DNA from: an uncultured Paracoccaceae bacterium
GTDB taxonomy: Bacteria > Pseudomonadota > Alphaproteobacteria > Rhodobacterales > Rhodobacteraceae
DNA length: 64,000 nt
Direction: 5' to 3'
NCBI GenBank assembly: GCA_938049225.1
Contig: CALICM010000005.1
Coordinates: 1 to 64,000, forward strand
Part shown: positions 56,829-64,000 of the stretch, piece after piece
How the letters are laid out: the number at the start of each line of letters is the position of its first letter
How positions within the stretch are numbered: position 1 is the first letter of the stretch
Notes under the pieces: generated by a model
What the model was told of the DNA's origin: nothing
What the model saw: the letters and a program-made list of their open reading frames with translations, nothing else
Databases searched by the model: none
Translations under genes and position numbers: made by a program

Positions 56829-57287
56829 TTATGGCCAGGCCAGCGCCGGACCAGTTTTGAAATAGGACACATTATTGGTGAAGGTCGAGGACGGGATCAG
56901 GCGGATCAATCGGCCATCCAGGTCATCAATGCGTGCAATCTGGTCTATGAACCAGGGGTTCCAGGTCATCTGATCACGGCCAAGGTACTTCTGCAGCAGG
57001 CGGCGGAACAAGGCGGGGTCCATAGGGTGGAGGGTGGCCGTTCCGCGCAAGCCCAGATGCAGCAGGATCCCTGTATCGGGCTCAAACCGGGTGATATCGA
57101 CAGCGCAGCGCGGGTCAACCTGCAATCGCCGGGTCGAACTGCCATCCCGGGCACCCAGTATCCAAACGGCTTTGCCTTCGGACAAAAACCAGACCGGGGT
57201 GACACGCGGACCATCGGCGCTTTGAGTGGCCAAGCTGGCCAACAACGGTTGTGTCAGCAGCGCCTGTGGATCGAACGGCGTTGGCAT
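56829..57287 (-). CDS. Pyridoxamine 5'-phosphate oxidase-fold protein
   Basis: A 152-residue split-barrel flavin-type protein (LLASLATQSADGPRVTPVWFLSEGKAVWILGARDGSSTRRLQVDPRCAVDI...). The family binds FMN or F420/heme and is mostly uncharacterised. It lies one base after the VOC gene stop, so the two form one unit. Confidence 0.82.
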   Translation of the reverse strand: MPTPFDPQALLTQPLLASLATQSADGPRVTPVWFLSEGKAVWILGARDGSSTRRLQVDPRCAVDITRFEPDTGILLHLGLRGTATLHPMDPALFRRLLQKYLGRDQMTWNPWFIDQIARIDDLDGRLIRLIPSSTFTNNVSYFKTGPALAWP

Positions 57288-57872
57288 TCAGCCATAGGGG
57301 TTTTTGGGGCCACGGTCTGTGGACAGGCTGCGTGTCGCGGCGGTCGTAAGGGCCTCGATGGCATCCGCCAGATGCTCTTCGGTGATGTTGTGATCGCCGC
57401 GCGCCAGCCGGATCTGGTTCGCCTCGAACATCACCGAGCCAACCGTCTGCCCCTCGGGTGGGACAAAGCGATAGCTGGCCAATTCGATCAGCAGGCCCAA
57501 GGGATCGCGGAAATAGATCGAGTCCATGAAACCACGATCCTTGACCCCGCTGTGATCAATGCCGCGCGCGTCCAGGCGCGCAGCCACCTGCCGAAAGGTG
57601 GCTTGACTGATGGCGAATGCGACATGATGCACATTGCCAGGGTCGCTGGGTGGCGGGGTCGGGTCAGGCTTGCGCGTCTCGTTGCAAAAGACCGTGATGA
57701 GCCGCCCATCGCCCGGGTCGAAGTAAAGATGCGCCTCCTCCGGCCGATCCAGATTGGGCTGGTCAAACACAAAGGGCATACCCAGCACGCCTTCCCAAAA
57801 GTCGATGCTGGTGGCGCGATCCGCACCGTTCAACGTGATATGGTGAACGCCTTGTGTTTGGATCTTTTGCAT
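57288..57872 (-). CDS. VOC family (glyoxalase-fold) protein
   Basis: A 194-residue vicinal-oxygen-chelate protein with paired beta-alpha-beta units and metal ligand candidates in VHHITLNGADRATSIDFWEGVLG (His), NVHHVAFAISQATFRQVA (His) and SIYFRDPLGLLIELASYRF (Glu). It is probably a ring-cleaving dioxygenase or glyoxalase-like enzyme of unknown substrate. It shares a block with the aldo-keto reductase and the PPOX gene. Confidence 0.85.
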   Translation of the reverse strand: MQKIQTQGVHHITLNGADRATSIDFWEGVLGMPFVFDQPNLDRPEEAHLYFDPGDGRLITVFCNETRKPDPTPPPSDPGNVHHVAFAISQATFRQVAARLDARGIDHSGVKDRGFMDSIYFRDPLGLLIELASYRFVPPEGQTVGSVMFEANQIRLARGDHNITEEHLADAIEALTTAATRSLSTDRGPKNPYG

Positions 57873-57881
57873 AAAGCCCCC

Positions 57882-58931
57882 TTAGTCTGCTTCCGAGGAT
57901 TTGGCCCAAAGGTTGATGTCCTCTTCATTCGCCAGCAGGTCAATCTCGGCCAGTTCACTGTCTGTAAACTCAAGGTTACCGACGGCCCCCGCACAATCCA
58001 CCACCTGGCCGGCTTTGCTGGCCCCGATCAGCGCGGTCGTAATCCCCCCACCGCGCAATACCCAGGCCAGGGCCATTTGCGCCAAGGTCTGACCGCGCCG
58101 CTCTGCGATGGCGTTCAGGCCGCGAATATTCTTGATCGCACGCTCGCTCAGAAACGCTTGCCGCAGGGACTTGCCCTGGGTCGCCCGGCTGCCCTCGGGG
58201 ATTCCTTTCAAATATTTTGCCGTCAGCATGCCCTGCGCCAGCGGTGTGAAGGCGATGGAACCGATGCCCAATTCAGCCAGTGTGTCCTTTAGCCCGTCCG
58301 TCTCGACCCAGCGGTTCAGCATATTGTAGCTGGGCTGGTGGATCAGGCAGGGGACACTCAATTCCTTAAGGATCGCAGCCGCTGCGCGCGTTTTCTCGGA
58401 ATTGTAAGACGATATCCCTGCGTACAGCGCCTTACCCGATTTCACGATGTCTGCCAGCGCACCCATGGTTTCTTCCAGCGGGGTATCGGGATCATAACGG
58501 TGCGAATAGAAGATATCGACATAGTCCAGACCCATCCGCCGCAGGCTGGCGTCGCAGCTGGCCATCAAATATTTGCGGCTGCCAAACTCGCCATAAGGGC
58601 CGGGCCACATGCGGTAGCCCGCCTTCGAGCTGATGATCAACTCGTCCCGATAGCCCCGAAAGTCGGTGCGCAGAATCTCGCCAAAGGCCTCCTCGGCCGA
58701 GCCCGGCGGTGGGCCATAGTTGTTGGCCAGGTCGAAATGCGTGATGCCATGGTCAAATGCAGTGCGGCAGATTTCGCGCTTGGTTTCATGAGGAAAGTCG
58801 TACCCAAAGTTATGCCACAACCCCAGCGAGATCGCGGGTAGCTGCAACCCAGATGCGCCGCAACGGCGATAAACCATGCGGTCATAGCGGTCTTCGGCGG
58901 GGGTATAGCTCACGGGTCTGCTCCTGATCAT
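57882..58931 (-). CDS. Aldo/keto reductase, YghZ (L-glyceraldehyde 3-phosphate reductase) type
   Basis: The 349-residue AKR resembles E. coli YghZ: SLGLWHNFGYDFPHETKREICRTAFDHGITHFDLANNYGPPPGSAEEAFGEIL, then ISSKAGYRMWPGPYGEFGSRKYLMASCDASLRRMGLDYVDIFYSHRYDPDTPLEETMGALADIVKSGKALYAGISSY. YghZ reduces L-glyceraldehyde 3-phosphate and methylglyoxal. The start is MIRSRPVSYTPAEDRYDRM (ATG 58931), 46 codons inside the ORF-track start. It lies nine bases upstream of the VOC gene and is divergent from the phosphoesterase. Confidence 0.9.
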   Translation of the reverse strand: MIRSRPVSYTPAEDRYDRMVYRRCGASGLQLPAISLGLWHNFGYDFPHETKREICRTAFDHGITHFDLANNYGPPPGSAEEAFGEILRTDFRGYRDELIISSKAGYRMWPGPYGEFGSRKYLMASCDASLRRMGLDYVDIFYSHRYDPDTPLEETMGALADIVKSGKALYAGISSYNSEKTRAAAAILKELSVPCLIHQPSYNMLNRWVETDGLKDTLAELGIGSIAFTPLAQGMLTAKYLKGIPEGSRATQGKSLRQAFLSERAIKNIRGLNAIAERRGQTLAQMALAWVLRGGGITTALIGASKAGQVVDCAGAVGNLEFTDSELAEIDLLANEEDINLWAKSSEAD

Positions 58932-59103
58932 CTGCACGGGACGGGGCTGTTGTGGCAGCTTGCCGAAGCCCTTGCAATGGGGACCGGTCGAGACAGGGGG
59001 GCGGCCACAAGGCGCCTTTTGAGGGGCTTGGCTTGGTGTTGGACTGGACGTGCCGGAAAAACCCTGCAACGGTAGACGCCGCCCTGCATATCAGGAACGC
59101 TGC

Positions 59104-59964
59104 ATGCCACGTTTTCGTTTGGTCCAGTTGTCTGACCCTCATCTCAGCCGCTCGCACCCGATGTTCCATCACAATTGGGAGGTCGCCTTAACCGCTGTCG
59201 CCGAACTGGCCCCGGATGCGATCTTTGTCACGGGGGACCTCAGCTATAACGGGCCAGACTCGCCGGATGACTTGGATTTCGCGCAAGCGCAAATGGCGCG
59301 GCTGGACGCGCCCATCGTGCGCTTTTTGCCAGGTAATCACGATGTGGGATATTCCCCCGCCATCCAAGATGCGGAGCAGGTGATGACCGAGCACCGGCGA
59401 CAGGCTTGGCTGGACCGGTTTGGTCCGGATTATTGGCAGGTGGATCTGGGCGACTGGCGATTTGTGGGGTTGAACCCGTTTCTAGCCGACAGCGGTCATA
59501 CGGCCGAGGCGGCGCAGGACGCCATGCTGGCCGAGGCGCTTTCGACGGCCCCCGGCCCGGTCGGCATCTTTACACATGTCCCGCCCTTTCTGGCCGGACC
59601 GGCCGAAGATTATGTCGACGGCTTCAATATGCATCCCGCCCCCAGACATCGCTGGTTGAGCGCACTCGCCGGAAAGGCGCGGTTTGTCGCCTCGGGGCAT
59701 CTGCACAAAAGCCGGTCGTTTCAGCATGCGGACGTGGCCTATCATTGGTGCCCGGCCCTGTCGTTCATGCAATCCAACGGCAACCCATTTGCCGAGGACG
59801 CGGAACCCTGGGTAGGGTTTTTTGTGCATGACTTCGATGGGGCGGATCACAGTGTTACGCTGGTCGCGCCCCAAGACATGATCAATATGGATATCCGCAA
59901 CTGGGCGGATGGCCCAGATCACAGCTATATGCGGATCGCCAAACGTCCTTTCCCGATGCCATAG
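59104..59964 (+). CDS. Metallophosphoesterase (CpdA-like)
   Basis: A calcineurin-type phosphoesterase of 286 residues with the full metal-site set: QLSDPHLSRSH (D-x-H), FVTGDLSYNGPD (GD), LPGNHDVG (GNHD), IFTHVPP (H) and ASGHLHKSRS (GHxH). It resembles CpdA-type enzymes that act on cyclic nucleotides, but the substrate is not certain. ATG 59104 is used; the ORF-track start is 18 codons earlier. Confidence 0.87.
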   Translation: MPRFRLVQLSDPHLSRSHPMFHHNWEVALTAVAELAPDAIFVTGDLSYNGPDSPDDLDFAQAQMARLDAPIVRFLPGNHDVGYSPAIQDAEQVMTEHRRQAWLDRFGPDYWQVDLGDWRFVGLNPFLADSGHTAEAAQDAMLAEALSTAPGPVGIFTHVPPFLAGPAEDYVDGFNMHPAPRHRWLSALAGKARFVASGHLHKSRSFQHADVAYHWCPALSFMQSNGNPFAEDAEPWVGFFVHDFDGADHSVTLVAPQDMINMDIRNWADGPDHSYMRIAKRPFPMP

Positions 59965-60100
59965 AGGGGGCTCTTGCGGGCGACACGACTTTGGCTGGGC
60001 GGATTAGAACTCTTGGCACGGGCGATGGTGCTGGCGGCGCCCGGGACGACCAGCTAGGCTTCGGTGATCCGCAGACTGCCCACCCTAAACTGGATCCAGC

Positions 60101-60862
60101 ATGACATATCGCTTTTCCGCCAACACTGGCTTTTTGTTCAAACATCTGCCTTTCGCCGAACGTATCGCGGCAGCCACAATCGCGGGCTATGACGCCATTG
60201 AATTCCACGACGAGGCTCAGCGCGAAAACCCAAGGCACATCGCTGACCTGTTGGCGGAACATAAACTGCCGCTATGCGCGCTGAACACAAGCATGGTGGA
60301 TGGACCGGGACGGGCTGCGATCCCCGCCGAGGTGGATCAGGCGCGGCGCGACATCGACGCGGCGGCCGCTTTGGCCGAGCGGCTGAACGCAGGTGCTGTA
60401 CATGTCTTGGCAGGCCGGACCGAGGACCCCGATGCCGCTGCGACTTATGTCGCCAATTTGCGTTATGCATTGCAAGCAACCGATCGCACCGTTCTGATCG
60501 AACCGCTGTCGTCGCAGGGAATGCCGGGGTATTTTCTGAGCCGGATTGATCAAGCAATGCGGTTTTTGGGCGAGGTCGGGCACCCCCGCCTGAAGATCAT
60601 GTTCGATGTGTTTCACATCGGTATGACGGAAGGGGTCGATCAGGTCGTGCCGGTGTTCGACGCGCTGCAGGCACATATTGGCCATGTACAGATCGCGTCG
60701 CTTCCCGATCGGGCGGATCCGGATACGGGGGAGGGAGATATGGCCAGCATCTTGTCGGGGATCCAAGCCGCGGGATACGGCGGGATCTTTGGATGCGAAT
60801 ACCACCCGTCGAGCGCGGCCGAGAACGGCATGGCCTGGGCGGGACGTCTAGGGCTGCGTTAG
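60101..60862 (+). CDS. otnI: Hydroxypyruvate isomerase-family protein, probable 2-oxo-tetronate isomerase
   Basis: A 253-residue TIM-barrel isomerase (AP-endonuclease-2/hydroxypyruvate isomerase family). Segments include MTYRFSANTGFLFKHLPFAERIAAATIAGYDAIEFHD, VLIEPLSSQGMPGYFL (metal Glu), KIMFDVFHIGMTEG, HVQIASLPDRADPDTGEGD and FGCEYHPSS. OtnI acts on 2-oxotetronates in the four-carbon acid-sugar pathway. The otnC-like gene 138 bases downstream supports this, but the older hydroxypyruvate isomerase assignment cannot be excluded. Confidence 0.8.
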   Translation: MTYRFSANTGFLFKHLPFAERIAAATIAGYDAIEFHDEAQRENPRHIADLLAEHKLPLCALNTSMVDGPGRAAIPAEVDQARRDIDAAAALAERLNAGAVHVLAGRTEDPDAAATYVANLRYALQATDRTVLIEPLSSQGMPGYFLSRIDQAMRFLGEVGHPRLKIMFDVFHIGMTEGVDQVVPVFDALQAHIGHVQIASLPDRADPDTGEGDMASILSGIQAAGYGGIFGCEYHPSSAAENGMAWAGRLGLR

Positions 60863-61000
60863 CGCAAACGCGTTGCGCGAACAGTCCTCCAAGACAAGGG
60901 CGCGTTCCTCGGCGAATGGAACCACCGAATCATCATTTGTGGAGCTTGCCCCCAAAGCCCATGCTCGCCAAACTGGGCACGAACTCAAAGGCCTTACTCG

Positions 61001-61648
61001 ATGACATCAGATACCAAACTGCGCGAGTCGATCTGCACGTTGGCGAAATCGATGTTCGACCGGGGCCTGACCGGGGGGGCGAGTGGCAATATCTCGGCGC
61101 GCACAACAGATGGCGGACTGCTGGTCACGCCGACCGGAACATCCTTTGGCAGCTTGGACCCCAGCCTTTTGGCGCATTTCGATGCGGTCGGTCGCCAAAT
61201 CGGGGGGGATTCCCCCACCAAGGAGATGGCGCTGCATTCCGCGTTTTATGACACCCGTGCCTGCGGCGCTGTAGTGCATTTGCATGGGACCCATTCAACC
61301 GCGCTGTCGATGCTGCCAGACACCAACCCCGAGGATGTCCTGCCACCGCTAACCGCCTATGCGATTATGAAGCTGGGGCGGGTGAAGCTGTTGCCCTACT
61401 TTCGGCCCGGGGACCCAGCAATGGGCGCGGCGGTGCGCGGTTTGGCAGGTAAACGAAGCGCCGTGCTGCTGGCCAACCACGGGCCTGTCGTGAGTGCGAA
61501 GGACCTGGAAGCCGCTGTATATGCGACTGAGGAGTTGGAGGAGACCGCGAAGCTGACCTTGCTCACACGGGGGCTACAGCCGCGCTTGCTGACCACAGCA
61601 CAGGTGCAGGATCTGGTGACGACCTTTGGGATCGAGTGGGAGGACTAG
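61001..61648 (+). CDS. otnC: Class II aldolase, probable 3-oxo-tetronate 4-phosphate decarboxylase
   Basis: A 215-residue class II aldolase/adducin-fold enzyme. GLTGGASGNISART is the phosphate site, HLHGTHSTALS (about residue 92) holds two zinc His, and LLANHGPVV gives a third. OtnC decarboxylates 3-oxo-tetronate 4-phosphate to dihydroxyacetone phosphate. Together with otnI and the ltnD-like gene at 62479 it suggests threonate/erythronate-type catabolism; a kinase (OtnK) was not found in the window. Confidence 0.85.
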   Translation: MTSDTKLRESICTLAKSMFDRGLTGGASGNISARTTDGGLLVTPTGTSFGSLDPSLLAHFDAVGRQIGGDSPTKEMALHSAFYDTRACGAVVHLHGTHSTALSMLPDTNPEDVLPPLTAYAIMKLGRVKLLPYFRPGDPAMGAAVRGLAGKRSAVLLANHGPVVSAKDLEAAVYATEELEETAKLTLLTRGLQPRLLTTAQVQDLVTTFGIEWED

Positions 61649-61672
61649 GGGGGGCGGAGGGGCCAGCCTTTC

Positions 61673-61697
61673 GCGCTCGCCGGGATATTTTTTTGGA
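61673..61697 (+). terminator. Terminator-like GGGATATTTTTTT after otnC
   Basis: CGCTCGCCGGGATATTTTTTTGGAG lies 25 bases after the otnC stop. It resembles the 3' part of the SDR terminator-like sequence (41031-41063) but without an obvious complete stem. It probably ends the otnI-otnC transcript before pyrE. Confidence 0.4.
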
Positions 61698-61780
61698 GAA
61701 TGCTGAGGGATCGATAGGCATTCCGCTTGCCCTAACCGGGAAAGATAGGGAAATAGGGGCCGGGTAAAGAGAGGATCTTG

Positions 61781-62482
61781 ATGTTTGCCAGTAGTTTCCC
61801 GGATCGGGCAGAAATTGCGGCCCTGACAGCACGAATGCTGCTTGAGGTCGAAGCGGTGCATTTTCGGCCCGAGGAGCCCTATATCTTCACCTCGGGCCTG
61901 GCGAGTCCGGTCTATATCGATTGCCGGAAGTTGATCTCGTACCCGCGGATCCGCGCGGCGCTTATGGATTTTTCGGTGGCGACCCTTGCCCGAGAGGCGG
62001 GTTTTGAGCAATTCGACGCGGTGGCGGGGGGCGAGACAGCGGGGATCCCTTTCGCCGCCTGGATCGCCGACCGCTTGGGTCTGCCGATGCAATATGTGCG
62101 CAAAAAACCAAAGGGGTTTGGACGCGATGCCCAGATCGAGGGGCTGATCACCGAGGGACAGCGGGTGCTGTTGGTCGAGGATCTGGCAACTGACGGAGGC
62201 TCGAAACTCACCTTTGCCGAGGCGATCCGCCGGGCAGGGGCGCACTGTGCTCATACATCGGTGGTGTTTTACTACGACATTTTCGCGGGCGGCGTTGAGA
62301 CGTTGGCCGAGAACGGCTTGACGCTGCACTATCTGGCGACCTGGTGGGATGTGCTGGCCGCTGCACGCACCAGCGGGGCGTTTGATGCCGGGACAATCAC
62401 GGCGGTCGAGGCTTTTCTGAACGCCCCCTTGGAGTGGTCTGGCACACACGGCGGGGTCACAGCTTTCGCGACCCAAGACTAG
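61781..62482 (+). CDS. pyrE: Orotate phosphoribosyltransferase
   Basis: Makes orotidine 5'-phosphate from orotate and PRPP in pyrimidine synthesis. It shows the PRPP motif [25 protein letters not shown] (about residue 130), [14 protein letters not shown] and [21 protein letters not shown]. 233 residues; ATG 61781 is used, one codon after the ORF-track TTG. It is convergent with the ltnD-like gene, overlapping its stop by four bases. No other pyr gene is in the window. Confidence 0.95.
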   Translation: MFASSFPDRAEIAALTARMLLEVEAVHFRPEEPYIFTSGLASPVYIDCRKLISYPRIRAALMDFSVATLAREAGFEQFDAVAGGETAGIPFAAWIADRLGLPMQYVRKKPKGFGRDAQIEGLITEGQRVLLVEDLATDGGSKLTFAEAIRRAGAHCAHTSVVFYYDIFAGGVETLAENGLTLHYLATWWDVLAAARTSGAFDAGTITAVEAFLNAPLEWSGTHGGVTAFATQD

Positions 62483-63357
62483 GGGAGTTTGACCCCGGCC
62501 CGGTCCGCCAGAATTTTCGCCACGGCTGCATCGGCCTCGCGGCCTAAACCCTGGGCCGACGCCTGGGTGAACAGTGCAAGGGCGGCTTGGCTGAGCGGCA
62601 GATCGGCATCTGCGGCAGTTTGCGAGACAATACCAAGATCTTTGACAAAGATATCGACAGCCGAGAAGGGTGTATAATCGCCCTCGACCACCTGGCGCCC
62701 CCGGTTCTCGAACATCCACGACCCGCCGGCGCTGTCGCAAATCACATCATAAACAGTCTGCAGATCCAGCCCCTCGCGGGTCGCCAAGACCATCGCCTCG
62801 GCCATCGCCGCGATATGGACGCCGGCGAGTAACTGGTTTATCATCTTGATCTTTGAACCGACACCGGGGGCCTCGCCCAAACGGAAAACCTTGGTGGACA
62901 CCGCTTCCAGCGCGGGGGCCGCTTTATCGAAGGCTTTGGCGGCACCCGAGGCGATGATCGTTAACTCGCCGCTGCCCGCCTTGGCGGCTCCGCCCGAAAC
63001 GGGCGCGTCGATCACGGCCATGCCCGCCGCCACAAGGTCCGCCGCGATGCGCACTGCTTCGGCCGGGGGAATGGTGGTGCAAAGGACGAAAACCGCGCCC
63101 AGGGGGGCCGCGCTGACAGCGCCACGACCGCCAAAGAGTACAGCCTGTGCCTGCTGCGCGTTGACAACGAACACGAAGACAACATCGGCATCGCGAGCAG
63201 CCTCCGCCGGGGTAACAGCGGGGCGACCACCGGCCTCGGAAAACCGCTCAAGCGTTTCTTCGACGACATCGCAACCCGCCGTTTGAATGCCCGCCCTGAG
63301 CAGCGAGACTGCCGCCCCCCAACCCATCGATCCCAGTCCAATCACAGCTGCTTTCAT
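62479..63357 (-). CDS. ltnD: Beta-hydroxyacid dehydrogenase, probable L-threonate dehydrogenase
   Basis: A 292-residue enzyme with nucleotide site [20 protein letters not shown], substrate motif [20 protein letters not shown] and catalytic Lys in [25 protein letters not shown]. Similarity to LtnD and the nearby otnI/otnC genes point to L-threonate or a related tetronate as substrate; the context makes this likely, not certain. It starts one base after the glpK stop. Confidence 0.8.
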   Translation of the reverse strand: MKAAVIGLGSMGWGAAVSLLRAGIQTAGCDVVEETLERFSEAGGRPAVTPAEAARDADVVFVFVVNAQQAQAVLFGGRGAVSAAPLGAVFVLCTTIPPAEAVRIAADLVAAGMAVIDAPVSGGAAKAGSGELTIIASGAAKAFDKAAPALEAVSTKVFRLGEAPGVGSKIKMINQLLAGVHIAAMAEAMVLATREGLDLQTVYDVICDSAGGSWMFENRGRQVVEGDYTPFSAVDIFVKDLGIVSQTAADADLPLSQAALALFTQASAQGLGREADAAVAKILADRAGVKLP

Positions 63358-63358
63358 A

Positions 63359-64000
63359 TCAAGCCCCCCGGCTCAAAGTACGTTGCACGGCGTCTTGCCA
63401 GCCTGCATAGCGCCGGGTGCGGGTGTCAGTGTCCATTTGCGGTTCGAACCGCTGCTCCAGCGCCCAATTGGCCGCGAATCCGGCTTGATCCGGATAGATC
63501 CCAGCCCGCTGCCCCGCCAACCAGGCCGCCCCCAGGGCAGTGGTTTCCAGCACTTTGGGGCGATCAACCGGGGCGCCCAGCATATCGGACAGAAATTGCA
63601 TCGACCAATCCGAGGCGGACATGCCGCCATCGACACGCAGCACCGCTTGGGCCTGGTCCGCACCCCAATCCCCCTGCATTGCTTCCCACAAATCACGGGT
63701 TTGGAAAGCAACAGATTCGAGGGCCGCACGGGCAAATTCGGCGGGGCCGGAAGCACGGGTGAGACCATAGATCGCCCCGCGGCAATCGGCGTCCCAATAG
63801 GGCGCGCCAAGGCCGGTGAAGGCCGGAACAAGGTAGAGTTCCTGTGCAGGGTCGGCGGCCGCCGCCAAGGGCTGAGTTTCGGTTGCGTGGCGGATGATTT
63901 TCAGGCCATCGCGCAACCATTGGACAACAGCGCCCGCGATAAAGATCGACCCCTCAAGGGCATAGGTCGGCTTGCCGTCAAACTGATAGGCGATGGTGGT
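63359..64000 (-). CDS. glpK: Glycerol kinase, 3' part (runs off the window)
   Basis: The C-terminal ~213 residues of a FGGY carbohydrate kinase, reading [33 protein letters not shown] at the window edge, then [29 protein letters not shown] (glycerol kinase signature) and [29 protein letters not shown] with [12 protein letters not shown] (adenosine site). It phosphorylates glycerol to glycerol 3-phosphate. The frame stays open to the edge, so the ORF-track start (63916) is not the true start. The ltnD-like gene follows it on the same strand. Confidence 0.93.
   Translation of the reverse strand, partial: TTIAYQFDGKPTYALEGSIFIAGAVVQWLRDGLKIIRHATETQPLAAAADPAQELYLVPAFTGLGAPYWDADCRGAIYGLTRASGPAEFARAALESVAFQTRDLWEAMQGDWGADQAQAVLRVDGGMSASDWSMQFLSDMLGAPVDRPKVLETTALGAAWLAGQRAGIYPDQAGFAANWALEQRFEPQMDTDTRTRRYAGWQDAVQRTLSRGA

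Noticed and set aside
56817-58292. 491-codon plus-strand ORF opposite the PPOX, VOC and aldo-keto reductase genes
   Set aside because: Antisense shadow spanning three recognisable minus-strand genes.
1-64000. CRISPR arrays, prophage, integrase, transposase, toxin-antitoxin or defence islands
   Set aside because: No regularly spaced direct repeats and no gene with such signatures were seen anywhere in the window.

Overview
The window is a 64-kb, high-GC chromosomal segment of an alphaproteobacterium, most likely Rhodobacteraceae (Roseobacter/Rhodobacter group). This rests on the gene complement (gcrA, a dcw cluster with small DUF2484-type membrane genes between murC and murB, ftsZ-lpxC-bamD-recN order, DksA-like and HrpB genes), on many 4-base ATGA/GTGA gene overlaps, and on 'GGGATATTTT' terminator-like sequences that I associate with this family. 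No rRNA, tRNA, CRISPR array, prophage or transposase gene was seen.

Layout. 1-9.5 kb: 5' end of a tuf gene (minus), a secreted LysM-rhodanese protein, metG, small orphan genes, a GFA-family protein, a DUF2177 membrane protein, a GGDEF protein with a degenerate active site, and the overlapping argD-argF pair. 9.5-19.8 kb: a secreted orphan, an orphan ABC-2 permease divergent from gcrA and a cysteine hydrolase, selO, mgtE, guanine deaminase, pirin and glutamate dehydrogenase. 20-26 kb: hrpB, recN, bamD and lpxC, all minus. 26-51 kb: the division and cell wall (dcw) cluster on the minus strand, read as mraZ-rsmH-ftsL-ftsI-murE-murF-mraY-[TPR gene, SDR gene]-murD-[split methyltransferase, two palindromic elements, DksA pair, MFS]-ftsW-murG-murC-DUF2484-DUF2484-small membrane gene-murB-ddl-ftsQ-ftsA-ftsZ. 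Most neighbours overlap by 4 bases, so translational coupling is likely. 51-53.4 kb: the mraZ promoter and long leader, one small membrane gene, and a ~0.9-kb non-coding stretch. 53.4-64 kb: metabolic genes, including a beta-hydroxyacid dehydrogenase, a USP-SulP pair, a PPOX/VOC/aldo-keto reductase run, a phosphoesterase, otnI-otnC-like genes, pyrE, an ltnD-like dehydrogenase and the 3' part of glpK.

The most notable finding is a family of three 101-bp palindromic elements, each flanked by TA dinucleotides. One copy sits inside a methyltransferase gene directly after murD. Removing that element together with one TA restores a single open frame of 201 codons, as expected for a TA-targeting (IS630/mariner-like) MITE. 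The second is the mraZ control region: TGG(G/A/T)A boxes spaced 10 bp apart overlap a promoter and precede a ~200-nt leader that ends in an intrinsic terminator before mraZ. This matches the UpsM sRNA arrangement known from Rhodobacter sphaeroides. Start codons were re-chosen from Shine-Dalgarno spacing and family alignment for many genes whose ORF-track starts are too far upstream (or use internal ATGs where GTG fits better).
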